Part shown: in pieces, positions 63,228 to 64,000 of the stretch
How the letters are laid out: each line of letters starts with the position of its first letter
Numbering within the stretch: the first letter of the stretch is position 1
Source of the DNA: Candidatus Kryptonium thompsonii
GTDB lineage: Bacteria; Bacteroidota; Ignavibacteria; Kryptoniales; Kryptoniaceae
Length of the DNA stretch: 64,000 bases
Reading direction: 5' to 3'
Assembly: GCA_001442925.1 (NCBI GenBank)
Contig: LDXX01000002.1
Location: 124,001-188,000 of the forward strand
Program-made: the position numbers and the translations under genes
The notes under the pieces: generated by a model
Told to the model about the DNA's origin: nothing
Databases searched by the model: none
Seen by the model: the letters and a program-made list of their open reading frames with translations, nothing else

Positions 63228-64000
63228 ATGCTCAAAATTTTTATATTTATTCTAATCTTCGCTCAATCTCTTCTCTCACAAATTGTCCCTGTGACATTTT
63301 ATTATAAACCACAAACCCCTGTAAATTCTGTTTTTCTGGCTGGCACATTTAACAATTGGGGAAATAATGTTAATGGAATTGTCTCAGATACAACATTTAG
63401 AATGCGTTACGATGCTAGTAATGGTGTCTGGTATAAAGTTCAAAATCTCGGCGTTGGAATTCATGAATATAAATTTGTCGAAGATAGAAACGGCGATGGC
63501 AAAGGGGAGACATGGATAACTGATCCAAACAACCCAAGAGTTAATTATTCGAATTATAACAATTCAATTCTCATCGTTTCCGATCCGATGGTTTTCCACC
63601 TTTTGCCAAAGCATGGCACGATAACGAATCGCGATCAACCGGAGATCTCAGCTTATATTTTTTATTCATCCAGTACGACAATTTCAGAGATTAATCTTTA
63701 TATAGATAATGTTCTTGTCCCAAATGGAATTACATATTTTAATCCGGGAAATCAAAAGTTTAGCTATACTCCATCTCAACCTCTTTCAAATGGTCAGCAT
63801 TTTATAAAACTTGAAGTTAAAACATCAACTGGTAAAACTGCTTCTGATACCTCGCGTTTTACTGTTGATGTAACATATAGAATTTATCAGGCTGAATATG
63901 AATTTATATTTGACCCGAGAAGTTCAAGAAATTCCTACAGAAATATAACCTCGGTTAGTTTACGCGGTGAGTTCAATAATTGGGGGGAAGACCCGATGCA
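63228..64000 (+). CDS. Secreted protein with glycogen-binding-like (CBM48) domains, probably an alpha-amylase-family enzyme (partial)
   Basis: 257 residues are visible from ATG 63228; the gene leaves the window on the right. Signal peptide about 1-17 (ending SLLSQ). The first domain, VPVTFYYKPQTP then VFLAGTFNNWGNN and KFVEDRNGDGKGETWITDPNNP, is a CBM48/isoamylase-N-type Ig fold; an Ig-like linker follows (SDPMVFHLLPKHGTITN, then SEINLYIDNVLVP). A second CBM-like start, VSLRGEFNNWGEDPM, ends the window. Multi-CBM48 starts like this precede GH13 barrels in extracellular amylases and pullulanases. The catalytic part is not visible, so this is a likely guess, supported by the LacI/SusC locus upstream. 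Confidence 0.75.
   Translation, partial: MLKIFIFILIFAQSLLSQIVPVTFYYKPQTPVNSVFLAGTFNNWGNNVNGIVSDTTFRMRYDASNGVWYKVQNLGVGIHEYKFVEDRNGDGKGETWITDPNNPRVNYSNYNNSILIVSDPMVFHLLPKHGTITNRDQPEISAYIFYSSSTTISEINLYIDNVLVPNGITYFNPGNQKFSYTPSQPLSNGQHFIKLEVKTSTGKTASDTSRFTVDVTYRIYQAEYEFIFDPRSSRNSYRNITSVSLRGEFNNWGEDPM

Overview
The window looks like a piece of chromosome from a low-GC, free-living bacterium of the Fibrobacterota-Chlorobiota-Bacteroidota (FCB) group. The best guess is an Ignavibacteria/Kryptonia-like lineage, possibly thermophilic. The reasons are C-terminal sorting domains of the type found on type IX secretion cargo (core motif near NYPNPFNP) on three secreted proteins, SusC-like TonB receptors, a PorV-like protein, two tandem COX III subunits followed by a prokaryotic COX IV, and an atpDC pair detached from other ATP synthase genes. 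No rRNA, tRNA or CRISPR array was recognised. The lineage call is inference.

Layout: 1-1889 (minus strand) holds a homocysteine methyltransferase/methylenetetrahydrofolate reductase gene running off the left edge and a divergent HisA-like gene. 2049-10355 is an aa3-type cytochrome c oxidase operon: cupredoxin, coxB, coxA, heme A and heme O synthases, two COX III, COX IV, SCO, DUF420 and a small CxxC membrane protein. 10445-12213 is atpDC. 12232-18029 is a ferredoxin, an Rrf2 regulator and a b6-type quinol:cytochrome c oxidoreductase with an 8-heme, coiled-coil cytochrome c, ending in a clear terminator. 18086-21090 (minus) holds a small Cys protein, a glycosyltransferase and an acyl-CoA carboxylase beta subunit. 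21310-23800 holds a MerR regulator, a composite outer-membrane protein and DUF167.

23936-39289 is a nitrous oxide respiration and copper supply block: a second Rrf2 regulator, a GltD-like flavoprotein, a second and differently built bc complex (Rieske, full-length cytochrome b, 5-heme cytochrome c), clade-II-like nosZ, a membrane protein, nosD, nosF, nosL, nosY, a small periplasmic protein, a Cys/His-rich protein, an OprC/NosA-like copper TonB receptor and a second NosL-like protein. The window therefore carries two complete quinol-to-acceptor chains: one most likely feeds O2 reduction, the other N2O reduction.

39329-44965 is housekeeping (DUF1232, PmbA/TldE, glycyl-tRNA synthetase, an epimerase, a small coiled-coil protein, HutI). 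45048-51208 encodes two large secreted proteins, one with 14 propeller-like repeats plus cohesin-like and dockerin-like segments. 51314-64000 is a LacI-controlled locus (LacI, SusC-like receptor, 1182-residue secreted protein, PorV-like protein, CBM-like sorted protein, and a protein with glycogen-binding-like domains running off the right edge) that resembles a starch or glucan utilisation locus without SusD. It is interrupted at 62593-63196 by a DUF559 endonuclease-like gene framed by GC-rich palindromes.

Points most worth a second look: a cytochrome oxidase subunit I with leucine at the K-channel lysine position, a HisA-like protein with both catalytic aspartates changed to glutamate, a lacI gene with no usable start codon in frame with its helix-turn-helix, the dedicated bc/flavoprotein module upstream of nosZ, an Omp85-like barrel joined to a bactofilin-like stack, and the palindrome-framed DUF559 unit.
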